Shown here one piece after another: positions 41,523 to 51,036 of a stretch of DNA of 64,000 bases (within the stretch, counting starts at the first letter, position 1; every line of letters starts with the position of its first letter). Source of the DNA: Actinopolyspora lacussalsi subsp. righensis. GTDB taxonomy: Bacteria; Actinomycetota; Actinomycetes; Mycobacteriales; Pseudonocardiaceae. Made by a program: the position numbers and the translations under genes. The DNA lies in assembly GCF_900116555.1 (NCBI RefSeq), contig NZ_FPAT01000002.1, positions 1-64,000 of the forward strand, given 5' to 3'. The notes below the pieces were generated by a model. That model did not search any database. It saw only the letters and a list, made by a program, of their open reading frames with translations, and was not told where the DNA came from.

Positions 41523-43163
41523 TCAGTAGTTCCGCCAGGCCCCCCGCTCGTACCGCACGATTCTCGGGTGCATCAGAGTGGACGGTTCGATGTCGGCGAT
41601 CCGGTCCCGATCCGGCGGGAACACGGTCGCCGCGCGCAGCGTCCGCTCGTCCAACGTGCGCAACCCCGGCACCTCCTCGGGCAACCGCGGTGACGGCGCC
41701 GAGTCCCCCGAGACACCCAGCTGGAAACCCCACTGCCCGAAGCTCGGGATGGGGCGGGAGTACGGCACCGTGGCCAGTCCCGCCTGCCGCATCGATGCCT
41801 CGACGCACCAGTAGGCCTCCGGCGCGAAGTACGGCGACCCCGCCTGCACGTTGACCCTGGCCCCCTCGGCCATCGAGCGGCGCACCAGCGAGTAGAACTC
41901 CGTGGAGTACAGCTTCGCGGTCTCGGTGGAGTCCGGATCCGGCATGTCCACCAGCACCGTGTCGTAGCGCCGCTGATTGTCGCGTAGCCAGCTGAACGCG
42001 TCCGCCGAGACGGTGTTCACGCGGGGATCGTCGAAGGCGTGCTCGTTCAGCGAGGTCAGCCGCGGGTCCTCGCGCCCCAACCGCAGCACCGCGGGGTCCA
42101 GCTCGACCAGGGTCACCCGCTCCACGTCCGGATAGCGCAGCACCTCGCGCAGCGCGAGCCCGTCACCGCCACCCAGGATCAGCACCTCGGAGTGATCGCC
42201 CGTCATGGCCGGATGCACCAGCGCTTCGTGGTAGCGGCGCTCGTCCACCGAGCTGAACTGCAGATCGCCGTTGAGGAACAGCCGGGTGTCGGTCCTGCCG
42301 GACAGCGATTCGGAACTGGTGAGCACGATCTCCTGGTACTTCGACCGCTCCGCGTGCACCACCGGATCGTCGTAGAGCGCCTGGCGCGCCGTCGTCTCGA
42401 ACCGGTCGGAAAGCGCGAACGCGCCGCCCAGCACCCCACCGATCAGCACCACCGAGGCCGTCAGCAGCACGACGAGCCGCTTTCCCAGCTCGACGCGGTA
42501 CACCGTCAGGATCAGGCCCAGACCGGCCGCCGCGTTGAGCATGCCCACCAGCAGGGCGCCCCGGACCTGGCCCAGCAGCGGCAGCAGCAGGAACGGAAAG
42601 GCCAGCCCGCCGATGAGGGCTCCCACGTAGTCCGCGGCGAACATGTCGGCCACCGCGGAGCCCGCTTCCTGCCGCCTGATCCGCTGCAGCAGCACCATCA
42701 GCAGCGGAATCTCCGCGCCGATCAGCGTGCCCAGCACCAGCGAGGTCACGATCAGCATCGGCATGTACATGCTCAGCCACGCGAAGGCGGCGTACAGACC
42801 GAGCACGCTGAGCCCGCCGAGCAGCGCCAGCACCAGCTCCACGGCGACGAAGGAGACCGCCGCCCAGCGTTGCAGCGGTTTGGCGAGCAGCGCGCCGAGG
42901 CCCATGGCGAACACCATCAGCGACAGCACGATGGAAGCCTGCCCCACGCTGTTGCCGATCAGGTAACTGCCGAGCGCGACCAGCGCGAGCTCGTAGACCA
43001 GCCCGCAGGCCGAGCAGACGAACACCGCCAGCAGCACCGTGAACCGTGCCATGCCGGGACGACGGTACCGGTGCTGCCGGGGTGCCGCGGTGTCCTCGGC
43101 CGCTCCGTCCGGTTCGGAATCCGTCGTCCCGTCGAGGTGGTCGTCCTGCGCGGTGCTGCTCAT
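41523..43163 (-). CDS. Membrane-bound spermidine synthase-like aminopropyltransferase
   Basis: 546 residues. Seven or so hydrophobic helices (about 40-245) precede a spermidine-synthase domain: RLFLNGDLQFSSVDERRYHEALVHP, the SAM-binding ILGGGDGLALREVLRYP, VELDPAVLRL, SADAFSWL and VDMPDPDS. The DMPDPD motif holds the catalytic aspartate. Family members transfer aminopropyl from decarboxylated SAM to an amine. Whether the substrate here is a polyamine is unknown. Last gene of a five-gene minus-strand cluster. Confidence 0.88.
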   Translation of the reverse strand: MSSTAQDDHLDGTTDSEPDGAAEDTAAPRQHRYRRPGMARFTVLLAVFVCSACGLVYELALVALGSYLIGNSVGQASIVLSLMVFAMGLGALLAKPLQRWAAVSFVAVELVLALLGGLSVLGLYAAFAWLSMYMPMLIVTSLVLGTLIGAEIPLLMVLLQRIRRQEAGSAVADMFAADYVGALIGGLAFPFLLLPLLGQVRGALLVGMLNAAAGLGLILTVYRVELGKRLVVLLTASVVLIGGVLGGAFALSDRFETTARQALYDDPVVHAERSKYQEIVLTSSESLSGRTDTRLFLNGDLQFSSVDERRYHEALVHPAMTGDHSEVLILGGGDGLALREVLRYPDVERVTLVELDPAVLRLGREDPRLTSLNEHAFDDPRVNTVSADAFSWLRDNQRRYDTVLVDMPDPDSTETAKLYSTEFYSLVRRSMAEGARVNVQAGSPYFAPEAYWCVEASMRQAGLATVPYSRPIPSFGQWGFQLGVSGDSAPSPRLPEEVPGLRTLDERTLRAATVFPPDRDRIADIEPSTLMHPRIVRYERGAWRNY

Positions 43164-43197
43164 GGCGTTTCGCTGCTCTTCGATAGGGAGCGGTGGG

Positions 43198-43623
43198 TCA
43201 CCAGATCGCCGCGGCGATGATCGTCGCGATCACCACGTGCGAGGAGGCCGAGACCCAGGTGCCCGGGTGGATGGACGCGGTGGAGAGCTCGTCACCGAGC
43301 CTTCCCGGCGTGATCGCGTCGATGAGCAGGAAGGACAGGCCCATCAGGATCAGACCGAGCAGCCCGTAGGCCAGCGTGCCGATCAGTCCGTAAACCAGGT
43401 CGTTCGAGCTGGCGGCGATCGCGGTGGTGAGGATGATGCCCACGCCGATGAGCCCGGACACCAGCAGGATGGCCGCGTTCGCGTTGCGGTGCACCCAGAT
43501 GAGGTCGCGGAGCTTGCCCGGAGTGGCCAGGTCCACGAGAACGTAGCCGAGGACCATCAGTACGGCCCCGACGATGCCGTAGGCGATCGCCGCGGACAGG
43601 CCGAAGAGCAGTTCCTGGAACAA
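43198..43623 (-). CDS. DUF350 membrane protein (YjfL-like)
   Basis: 141 residues with four hydrophobic helices in two similar halves, each with a VLVDLATPGKL or FLLIDAITPGRL motif; this internal duplication is typical of DUF350. Starts at TTG (43623) with AAAGG upstream. It ends 34 bp before the aminopropyltransferase. DUF350 genes often accompany polyamine-type enzymes in bacteria. Confidence 0.85.
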   Translation of the reverse strand: MFQELLFGLSAAIAYGIVGAVLMVLGYVLVDLATPGKLRDLIWVHRNANAAILLVSGLIGVGIILTTAIAASSNDLVYGLIGTLAYGLLGLILMGLSFLLIDAITPGRLGDELSTASIHPGTWVSASSHVVIATIIAAAIW

Positions 43624-43746
43624 CTGTTGCGCCTTTCGGGTCGTGATGTGAACGGATCACCGGTCACCGCTGTGTTGGGGCGTGGCCGGGTTCTCGTGGC
43701 CGGGTTCTCGTGGTCGGGTTCTCGTGGTCGGGTTGTCGTGGTCGGG

Positions 43747-44760
43747 TCACTGCTGTGGTGGCCACCGTGGACCGGGGGATTGACCGGGTGGAGGAGGTTG
43801 CGGCGGCTGCTGCCCGGGTGGTGGTGCCTGCCCCGGAGGTGGTCCCTGTTCGGGAGGACCGCTCGGTGGCCCGTCCGAGCCACCCCCGCCCCGTTGCCGT
43901 ACGAGACCGATGGTGCCGAGCACGATTCCGAGCACCGTGACGATTCCGAGCACCACCAGCCACACCCAGCGCCACAGCCCGGGAATCCCGGTGTCGGCGC
44001 TCGGTAGCGGTTCCGCGGCGCGGGTCTCGGTCCGGCTCTCGGCCGCACGGGCGGGCAGCGATCCTTCCTGGGTCAGCAGCAGTGGCAACGCGATCGCGGC
44101 CTGGCCGGTGGTGTCCACCGGGGTCTCGATGAACCGCTCGGCAGTGATGCCGAGCTCGGCGAAGTCCGAGTCGTACGGCAGGTCCATGTTCGAGTCGGAG
44201 TCCTGGGCGACCTCCAGCTCGACAGCGCTCCACTGCTCGCTGGTCGCCGAGGTGTAGGCGACGGTGGCCCGCAGTTCGACCCACTTCTCGCAGGTGCTGG
44301 CCGGGGTGTTCGGACCGCGGCTGGACCCCTGGTCGTAGCTGTGCGCGGGATCCGCCGGGGAGTTGGACTCGTCTGACTGAGATGCCTCGGAATCCTCCTC
44401 ATCGGGCATACCGATGTCGTAGTCCGGTTGGGACTCGTAGAGTTCGGAGTATTCGAGATCGTCGCTGCCGTCGGTCAGCTTCCACCCGAAACAGACACCG
44501 TAGCGCCGCTCCTCCTCGGCGAGCTCCTCGGAGAGCTGGCGGGACTCGGCGTCGGTGAACCGGGGGATGGACTGCCCGCCGTAGCTCTGCGCCCTGGAGT
44601 ACCTGTCGCTCTCCTCGCCGTAGAACGACTCCGAACCGTCCTTCCCGCCTGTGCCCAGGACGATCAGGGTGAGCACCAGGGCCGCGATCCCGAAGAACGC
44701 CAGCAGCCCGACTGTCTTTCCGGTCTTGTTGTCGTTCGTTCCGCTGTTCCCCGTGCTCAT
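43747..44760 (-). CDS. Membrane protein with acidic extracytoplasmic domain and Pro/Gly-rich tail
   Basis: 337 residues, no named family recognised. A helix near residues 18-36, an acidic domain of about 230 residues containing two cysteines (RRYGVCFGWKL and ASTCEKW), a second helix, and a tail of PPPGQ repeats. The domain probably lies outside the cell. The ATG overlaps the stop of the DUF4247 gene, tying it to the cluster. Confidence 0.75.
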   Translation of the reverse strand: MSTGNSGTNDNKTGKTVGLLAFFGIAALVLTLIVLGTGGKDGSESFYGEESDRYSRAQSYGGQSIPRFTDAESRQLSEELAEEERRYGVCFGWKLTDGSDDLEYSELYESQPDYDIGMPDEEDSEASQSDESNSPADPAHSYDQGSSRGPNTPASTCEKWVELRATVAYTSATSEQWSAVELEVAQDSDSNMDLPYDSDFAELGITAERFIETPVDTTGQAAIALPLLLTQEGSLPARAAESRTETRAAEPLPSADTGIPGLWRWVWLVVLGIVTVLGIVLGTIGLVRQRGGGGSDGPPSGPPEQGPPPGQAPPPGQQPPQPPPPGQSPGPRWPPQQ

Positions 44761-45194
44761 TTGCCCGATCCCGGTCCGCCGCCACGGAAGCTCTGTCCGT
44801 GCGGTCCGCCCCAGCCCCAGACGCCGCCGACGACGTGGTGGTAGTGGTTGTTGGCCTCGTCGAGTTCCATGACGTGGATGACCGAGCCTCGGTTACGCGG
44901 CTGAACGATCACGGCGTCCTCGCTGTAGCGCAGGTAGATGCCGCTGCCCTTCGCGTACTGCGAGACCGGTTCCCAGGTGTCGGTGATGTCGTCGGCCACG
45001 GCGGACGGTTTGAGTTTCGAGGTGTAGGCCTTGTTGTCGTCGTCACCCGGTTTGTCCAGCTGGACGGCCCTGGTGTAGTTCTTCGCCACGTAGGCCCGTG
45101 GCCCCGTGCCGGTCGAAAAGATCATGACCATCGCGATGATCAGCGCCAGAAACGCCGTCATACCCGCGATGACGAACCAGAATTTCGGTTTCAT
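44757..45194 (-). CDS. DUF4247 protein
   Basis: 145 residues. An N-terminal helix (WFVIAGMTAFLALIIAMVMI) anchors an outward domain. That domain has YVAKNYTRAVQLD, SGIYLRYSEDAVIVQPR and a HYHHVVGGVWGWGGPHG end rich in His, Gly and Trp. Function unknown. Starts 21 bp after the DUF4178 gene. Confidence 0.82.
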   Translation of the reverse strand: MKPKFWFVIAGMTAFLALIIAMVMIFSTGTGPRAYVAKNYTRAVQLDKPGDDDNKAYTSKLKPSAVADDITDTWEPVSQYAKGSGIYLRYSEDAVIVQPRNRGSVIHVMELDEANNHYHHVVGGVWGWGGPHGQSFRGGGPGSGK

Positions 45195-45215
45195 CGCCTC
45201 GCCCGGTTCCTCCCG

Positions 45216-45839
45216 TCAGGCCGAAGCCGGATAGATACGCACGTCGTAGCGGGTGAGTTCCTCGCCCAGGGTGGCTTCCCAGTCGGCGCCGTCGAAGGAC
45301 TCGAAACCGAGCATCGTGCCGTCGGAGGCTTCGTAGTCGTGGTAGCGCACGCTGCCGCTCTCGTCGAGGCCGGTGGTCGCCTCGCTGCTGAACCGAGCCG
45401 TGCCGGACTCCTCGGAGCGGAACTCCCGTTCGCCGAATCCCAGTTTCGCGGGTCCCGGTGTCGGTACCTCGTCCGTTTCCACGGGTGTCCACTGCGTCAG
45501 GACCAGGTCGGGATCCTCCTCGACCCCCAGCCACACCTGGGTGCCCTTGGCGTCGTCCAGCAGGTGTTCCGACCAGCGCCAGCTGCCTTCCGACAGTCGC
45601 AGCGTTCCCCGCACCGTGTAGGACATTCCCCGGACCTCCACGATGTCGCCCGCGGTCAACGAGCGCGGGTCGCCGCGCAGCGCGTCCTGATCGGCGGTGT
45701 CGAACGGGTCCTTCGGTCCCCGTTCGCCGTGGCGGGAGCCGCCCCGCCGCGAACGCCGACCCCGGAGCACGAGCGCGATCACGACCGCCACCAGTGCTAC
45801 CAGCAGGATGAGGATCGGAAGGATCACGAATATGTTCAA
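45216..45839 (-). CDS. DUF4178 protein
   Basis: 207 residues: one N-terminal helix, a basic linker, then the DUF4178 beta domain (LTAGDIVEVRGMSYTVRGTLRLSEGSWRWSEHLL, WLGVEEDPDLVLTQW and a terminal YDVRIYPASA). First gene of DUF4178-DUF4247-membrane-DUF350-aminopropyltransferase. Confidence 0.85.
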   Translation of the reverse strand: MNIFVILPILILLVALVAVVIALVLRGRRSRRGGSRHGERGPKDPFDTADQDALRGDPRSLTAGDIVEVRGMSYTVRGTLRLSEGSWRWSEHLLDDAKGTQVWLGVEEDPDLVLTQWTPVETDEVPTPGPAKLGFGEREFRSEESGTARFSSEATTGLDESGSVRYHDYEASDGTMLGFESFDGADWEATLGEELTRYDVRIYPASA

Positions 45840-46153
45840 CTAAGCCCCCTGAGCGATTCCCGAGCACCACCGGCCGATCGGTAGCGTATCGGTAGTGACG
45901 TGTGGTTGTCCGCCGTTCGGGTGAAAAAACGTGTCACCGAGTGTGATTCGTGACCCGTTCGGGAGATCAGTACGTGATTCCCGCTACCAACGATGCCACG
46001 CGGGAGGGACTCGCCGGGGCTCTCGAACATCTCGGGGATGACTTCGGTCGAACGGTGCCGCGTCGACCTAACGGTGGCGGAACGCGGTAGCACGCGCCCC
46101 GCCACCGACGGTGTGAACCGGCGTGAACACCGGTCAGCCGATCGCCGCTCGGC
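45840..46153. other. Intergenic region upstream of the DUF4178 cluster
   Basis: No gene. It must hold the cluster promoter on the minus strand. GTTCGGG appears twice and GTCAC...GTGAC forms a loose dyad around 45935-45955. Confidence 0.4.
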
Positions 46154-48721
46154 TCATTCGTCCAGCAGCTGGGCGCAGCGGATCAACCCGAGGTGGGAGT
46201 ACGCCTGCGGGTGGTTGCCCAGCGAGCGCTCCGCGATCGGGTCGTACTCCTCGGACAGCAGGCCGGTGGGGCCCGCGTTGTCCACGATCTGCTGGAACAA
46301 CTCCTCCGCCTCGGTACGCCTGCCGATCAGCAGGTAGGACTCGATCAGCCAGGTGGCGCACAGGTGGAACCCGCCCTCGTGGCCGGGCAGACCGTCGTCG
46401 CGGCGGTAGCGATACACCGTCGAACCGCTGCGCAGCTCCGACTCGATCGCTGTGACGGTGGACCTGAACCGCTCGTCGCTCGGGTCGATCAGACCGGAAA
46501 GCCCCACGTACAACGAGGCCGCGTCCAGGTCCGAGCCCTCGTAGGCGGTGGTGAACGCCTGCACGTCCGGATGCCAGCCGTTCTTGAGCACGTCCTCGGC
46601 GATCTGCTCGCGCAGCTGCACCCACCCCGGCTCGGCCGTCCGGTCGTAGTGCGCCGCCAGCTTGATCGCCCGGTCGATCGTGACCCAGCACATCACCTTG
46701 GAGTAGACGTGGTGCCTGGGAACGTCACGTTCCTCCCAGATGCCGTGGTCCGGCTCGAACCAGCGCCGGGTCACGGCCTCCGCCATGCCCCTGACCAGCT
46801 CCCAGTCGGCGTCACGCAGCTTGCCGTGCGCCAGCGCCAGATCCGTGGCCAGCTCCACCACGGGGCCGAACACGTCCAGCTGCACCTGCTGATCGGCCAG
46901 GTTGCCCACCCGAACCGGTCGGGAACCCGCATACCCCGGCAGGGTGTCGATGACCGCCTCCGGGCCGAGCGTGCCACCGGCCAGCGAGTACAGCGGGTGC
47001 AGCCGTTCCGGGCCGGGCAGGGTGTCCATCACCCGGTGCAGCCAGTCCAGGAACGCCTCGGCCTCGGCGGTGGAGCCCAGTGAGACCAGCGCGCGGGCGC
47101 TCATCGCACCGTCCCGCAGCCAGCAGTAGCGGTAGTCCCAGTTGCGCACCCCACCGATCTCCTCCGGCAGGGAGGTGGTGGCCGCGGCCATGATCCCGCC
47201 GGTGTCGGTGTTGCAGAGCCCCCGCAGCGTCAACGCCGAACGCACCACCAGGTCGGTTTCCAAGTTCGGCAGCCGCAGCTGCTTCACCCACTCCGACCAG
47301 TACCGGTTCGCGATCGACCGCCGCTCCGGCTCGGCGAGATCGGAACCAGCCAGCGTTTCCGTACCGCAGCGCAGCTCCAGCACCACCGGGGAATCCTCGG
47401 ACAGGTCCAGCTCCGCGTGCGCGGACTCGTGCATGCCGTCCGAAGTGATCCACCACTTCACCGAGGGCGAGTACAGCACCATCGGTTCCGAGGTGCCGTG
47501 CACCCGGATGCCCTCCGATTCGGCGGTCATCCGCACCGGGACCTGGCCGAACTCGGGACGGGGCGCGAACTCCACCTCGGCCTTGGTGCTGCCGCTGATG
47601 ACCCGGATCAGGTCCGTGCGGTGGGAGTCGCCGCCGTGCTCCAGGTAGTCGGTCACCAGCAACCGCGACCAGCGGGTCTCCACCGTCATGGTGCCGGGTA
47701 TGTAACGCTGCCCCAGCGGCAGCGTGCTGCGCGGTGCGCCGTTGCTGTTCTCCGGCTGCGGCTGCGCGGGCAGCACCGAGAAGTGCCCGGCACCCTGTCC
47801 GCCCAGCAGATCGGCGAACACGGCGGCGGAGTCCGGGCCGGGGTGGCACATCCACGTCACCCGGGCGTCCGGCGTCAGCAGCGCCACCGTGCGCTCGTTG
47901 GCCAGCATCGACAGCCGCTCGATGGCCGGGGCCTGCTCGCCGTACAACCAGGTGCGGCGTTCCTCCATGAGCAGGGCGAGCACCGTCGCCACCCCGGGTG
48001 TGTCCGGCACCCGGTAGTGGCCCAGCGTGTCGCCCTCGCCGACCTTGATGCCCAGATCGGGGCCGTGCAGTTTGCTGAAGACCTTCTCGTCGGTGACGTC
48101 GTCACCGAGGAAGATCGCCCCGGTACAACCGGTCTGGTGCCGCAGCGCCTCGAAGGCGTTGCCCTTGTCGGTCTCCACCACGGCGAGCTCCATCACCGAC
48201 TTGCCGGCGGTGACCTGCACGCCTTCCCAGGTGGCCGGTCCGGAACGGACCGCGTCGAGAACGCTCTCGCTGACCTCGGGGTCCGCCCTGCGGACGTGCA
48301 CGGCCACACTGGCCGGTTTCGCCTCCAGCGTCACCCCCGGCTGACCGGCGGTGATCTCCTGCAGGCTGCGCTGCAGCTGAGTGCGCAGGTGCGTGGTGTC
48401 CGGGTCGAGCTCGTGCACGAAACCGACGTCGAACTCGGAACCGTGGCTGCCCACCAGGTGAACCTCAGCGGGCAGCCGGGACAGCGTGGCGAGGTCCCGC
48501 AGCGCCCTGCCCGAGATGACCGCGGCGGTCGTGGTGGGCAGCGCGGCCAGCGAACGCATCGCGTGTACGGATTCGGGTAGTGGTTTGGCCTGACTCGGAT
48601 CCCCCACGATCGGGGCCAGTGTGCCGTCGTAGTCGCAGGCGACCAGTAGGCGAGGTGTGCGCGCGAGCTGCACGATCGTGCGACGAAGCTCGGCGGGGAG
48701 GGCTTCGGCGGTCAACGCCAC
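46154..48721 (-). CDS. Trehalose-6-phosphate phosphatase / GH15 glycosidase fusion
   Basis: 855 residues, two enzymes in one chain. Residues 1-250 form an OtsB-type HAD phosphatase with the nucleophile motif Asp30-Tyr-Asp32-Gly-Thr34, VISGRALRDL, VGSHGSEF and GDDVTDEKVF. From about 265 to the end is a glycoside hydrolase family 15 (glucoamylase/trehalase) domain with RNWDYRYCWLRDGA near residue 524 and GFHLCATWLIESYL later. GH15 in actinobacteria includes trehalases, so the protein may both make and split trehalose, or act on another glucan. otsA lies about 470 bp upstream on the same strand. Confidence 0.88.
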   Translation of the reverse strand: MALTAEALPAELRRTIVQLARTPRLLVACDYDGTLAPIVGDPSQAKPLPESVHAMRSLAALPTTTAAVISGRALRDLATLSRLPAEVHLVGSHGSEFDVGFVHELDPDTTHLRTQLQRSLQEITAGQPGVTLEAKPASVAVHVRRADPEVSESVLDAVRSGPATWEGVQVTAGKSVMELAVVETDKGNAFEALRHQTGCTGAIFLGDDVTDEKVFSKLHGPDLGIKVGEGDTLGHYRVPDTPGVATVLALLMEERRTWLYGEQAPAIERLSMLANERTVALLTPDARVTWMCHPGPDSAAVFADLLGGQGAGHFSVLPAQPQPENSNGAPRSTLPLGQRYIPGTMTVETRWSRLLVTDYLEHGGDSHRTDLIRVISGSTKAEVEFAPRPEFGQVPVRMTAESEGIRVHGTSEPMVLYSPSVKWWITSDGMHESAHAELDLSEDSPVVLELRCGTETLAGSDLAEPERRSIANRYWSEWVKQLRLPNLETDLVVRSALTLRGLCNTDTGGIMAAATTSLPEEIGGVRNWDYRYCWLRDGAMSARALVSLGSTAEAEAFLDWLHRVMDTLPGPERLHPLYSLAGGTLGPEAVIDTLPGYAGSRPVRVGNLADQQVQLDVFGPVVELATDLALAHGKLRDADWELVRGMAEAVTRRWFEPDHGIWEERDVPRHHVYSKVMCWVTIDRAIKLAAHYDRTAEPGWVQLREQIAEDVLKNGWHPDVQAFTTAYEGSDLDAASLYVGLSGLIDPSDERFRSTVTAIESELRSGSTVYRYRRDDGLPGHEGGFHLCATWLIESYLLIGRRTEAEELFQQIVDNAGPTGLLSEEYDPIAERSLGNHPQAYSHLGLIRCAQLLDE

Positions 48722-49188
48722 ACTCCTGTTGAGATCTCGGGATGGTCGGAAGGCGGGTCGAACACACGGGCCGCGGGTGTCGGCCCCACGATTCGTGGTG
48801 GCCGCTTACGCGTGCCGCCGGTCGACCGGTGTATCGCTATTGAAGTGGTCGGGCCGCCGGCCCCGGAGCCGCGCCACAGCCCGGTCCGGTGCCCGAGTCG
48901 GCGCTCGGTGACGTCGCGGTCCACATCGAGCGGACGATCACGTCACGTGCCCCGCCGACCCGCCGGTCGTTCGGCTCGACAGCCGGAGTACCCCGGTGCG
49001 GCCGGGTCGGACACACCGTACCCGGCTCCGGAACCGACACGGACCCTAACGGCACCTCGTGGCGAGGCCGTCCGCCACGCTCCGGGCGGCGACAGCACTC
49101 GGCCGTGGCGGGGGATCTCCCGCGAGCCGTGCCGTAGCCCATGCGTCCACCCGGTTCCGCAGTGTCGAGGTCCGCCGTCGACCGATTC
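48722..49188. other. Gap between otsA and the fusion gene, nothing recognised
   Basis: Frames on both strands are short and Arg/Pro/Gly-rich, the look of noncoding high-GC sequence. The length suggests the fusion gene has its own promoter. Confidence 0.5.
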
Positions 49189-50628
49189 CTACTCCGTCGG
49201 CGAAGCTCCCAGCGCCTCGAGGAACGACCGCGCCCAACGGTCGACATCGTGCGTGAGCACTTGCCTACGCAATGCGCGCATCCTACGGCGTCCCTCGGCC
49301 TGGTCGATATTCAGGGCCGCCAGCATCGAATCCTTGACCCCGTCCAGATCGTGCGGATTCACCAGTAGCGCGCTGGTGAGTTCGGCGGCCGCTCCGGCGA
49401 ACTCACTGAGTACGAGGCTACCTCCGAGGTCGCCGCGGCTGGCCACGTACTCCTTGCAGACGAGGTTCATCCCGTCACGAACCGGCGTAACGATCATGAC
49501 ATCGGCCGCGCAGTAGAACGCGATCAGGTCCTTTCGGTCCACCGAAGTGTGCAAATAGTGCACGGCCGGGTGACCCACTCGACCGAATTCGCCGTTGATA
49601 CTGCCGACCTTGCGCTCGATGTCCTCGCGCATCTGCTTGTAGTGCTCCACCCGCTCCCGGCTGGGGGTGGCCACCTGGATCATCGCGACGTCCTCGACGG
49701 TGGCGTGCCCCTCGGACAGCAGCTCGTACATCGCGTTGAGCCGCACGTCGATCCCCTTGGTGTAATCCAGCCGGTCGACACCGAGCATGATGCGGCGCGG
49801 ATTGCCCAGTTCGGAACGAATGGCCTTGGCCCGCTGCTGCACCTCCCTCGTGCGGGCGAGCTGGTCGAGCTCCCCCGAGGCGATGGAGATGGGGAACGCG
49901 CCGACCCGCACGACCCGATCACCCACCTGCACCACACCGGGACGGGAACGCACCCCCACCTGGGCGCGGCTGGGTTCGAAACCGGCCAGCCTGCGGGCCA
50001 ACCACATGAAGTTCTGCGCACCGCCGGGACGGTGGAAACCCACCAGATCCGCGCCGAGCAGCCCCCGCACGATCTCGGTCCGCCACGGCAGCTGCATGAA
50101 CAGTTCCACGGGCGGGAACGGGATGTGCAGGAAGAACCCGATGCGCAGGTCGGGGCGCAGTTCGCGCAGCATCGCGGGGACCAGCTGCAACTGGTAGTCC
50201 TGGATCCACACGGTCGCGCCCTCGGCGCTGACCTCGGCGGCCGCCTCGGCGAACCGCTGGTTAACCCGCTGGTAGGAGTCCCACCAGGAGCGGTCGAACA
50301 CCGGTGGGACCACCACGTCGTGGTACAGCGGCCACAGCGTGGCGTTGGAGAACCCCTCGTAGTACTCCCGGAACTCGGCGGTCGACAGCCGCACCGGGTG
50401 CAACCACATGTCCCCGTCCGCGAAGGGGTCCACTTCGACGTCGGCGACGCCGGGCCAACCGACCCACGCCCCCTGCCGGGCACGCAGGAAGGGCTCCAGT
50501 GCGGTCACCAGCCCGCCAGGGCTGTGCTTCCAGCGCTGGGTCCCGTCCTCCATGCGTTCCAGGTCGACCGGTAGCCGGTTGGCGACGACGACGAAGTCAG
50601 CTTTCCTGGGCTCACTGCCCTTACTCAC
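49189..50628 (-). CDS. otsA: Trehalose-6-phosphate synthase (GT20)
   Basis: 479 residues. Family motifs are [10 protein letters not shown] with [80 protein letters not shown] and [19 protein letters not shown]. It makes trehalose 6-phosphate from a nucleotide glucose and glucose 6-phosphate. GGAGGAAG precedes the GTG at 50628, which fixes the start. The next gene downstream supplies the phosphatase. Trehalose is an osmolyte and cell-wall precursor in actinobacteria. Confidence 0.95.
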   Translation of the reverse strand: MSKGSEPRKADFVVVANRLPVDLERMEDGTQRWKHSPGGLVTALEPFLRARQGAWVGWPGVADVEVDPFADGDMWLHPVRLSTAEFREYYEGFSNATLWPLYHDVVVPPVFDRSWWDSYQRVNQRFAEAAAEVSAEGATVWIQDYQLQLVPAMLRELRPDLRIGFFLHIPFPPVELFMQLPWRTEIVRGLLGADLVGFHRPGGAQNFMWLARRLAGFEPSRAQVGVRSRPGVVQVGDRVVRVGAFPISIASGELDQLARTREVQQRAKAIRSELGNPRRIMLGVDRLDYTKGIDVRLNAMYELLSEGHATVEDVAMIQVATPSRERVEHYKQMREDIERKVGSINGEFGRVGHPAVHYLHTSVDRKDLIAFYCAADVMIVTPVRDGMNLVCKEYVASRGDLGGSLVLSEFAGAAAELTSALLVNPHDLDGVKDSMLAALNIDQAEGRRRMRALRRQVLTHDVDRWARSFLEALGASPTE

Positions 50629-51036
50629 CGGTCTTCCTCCTATGGTCCGGTTGCGGTTCGGATGCGGGCTCACGTGCCCAGTCGAGCAGCGCGAGCGGAA
50701 CCGGCTGCCGAGTCGGACGCGTCCGCGGGGGATACAGGGCACGTGGCCGTTCGCTCGACGTGCCTCGCGACGCCGCGGACTTTCGACCCGGACCGTCCGG
50801 TTCCGCCACCGCCCGGTCGAGCCGAAGAGTTCCGGGAGCGGCTCCCGAAGTCGGTTACCCGTGGTCGAGGCTAGTCAATCGTGATCCACTTCGCGTGGTT
50901 CGAGCGTCGCAACGCGGTTGGTCGGGTCCGATCATCCTCGCAGGGTGCGCGCGGGGCAGGAAGCCTCGCGCGGCCGGACTTTCCGGAACGGTGGTGCGAG
51001 ATCGCGCCTTTGGACGCGGATTCGGTGGACGGAACC
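50629..51036. other. Gap upstream of otsA, nothing recognised
   Basis: No convincing frame. Expected to contain the otsA promoter and the end of the ThrE-type transcript. Confidence 0.5.
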
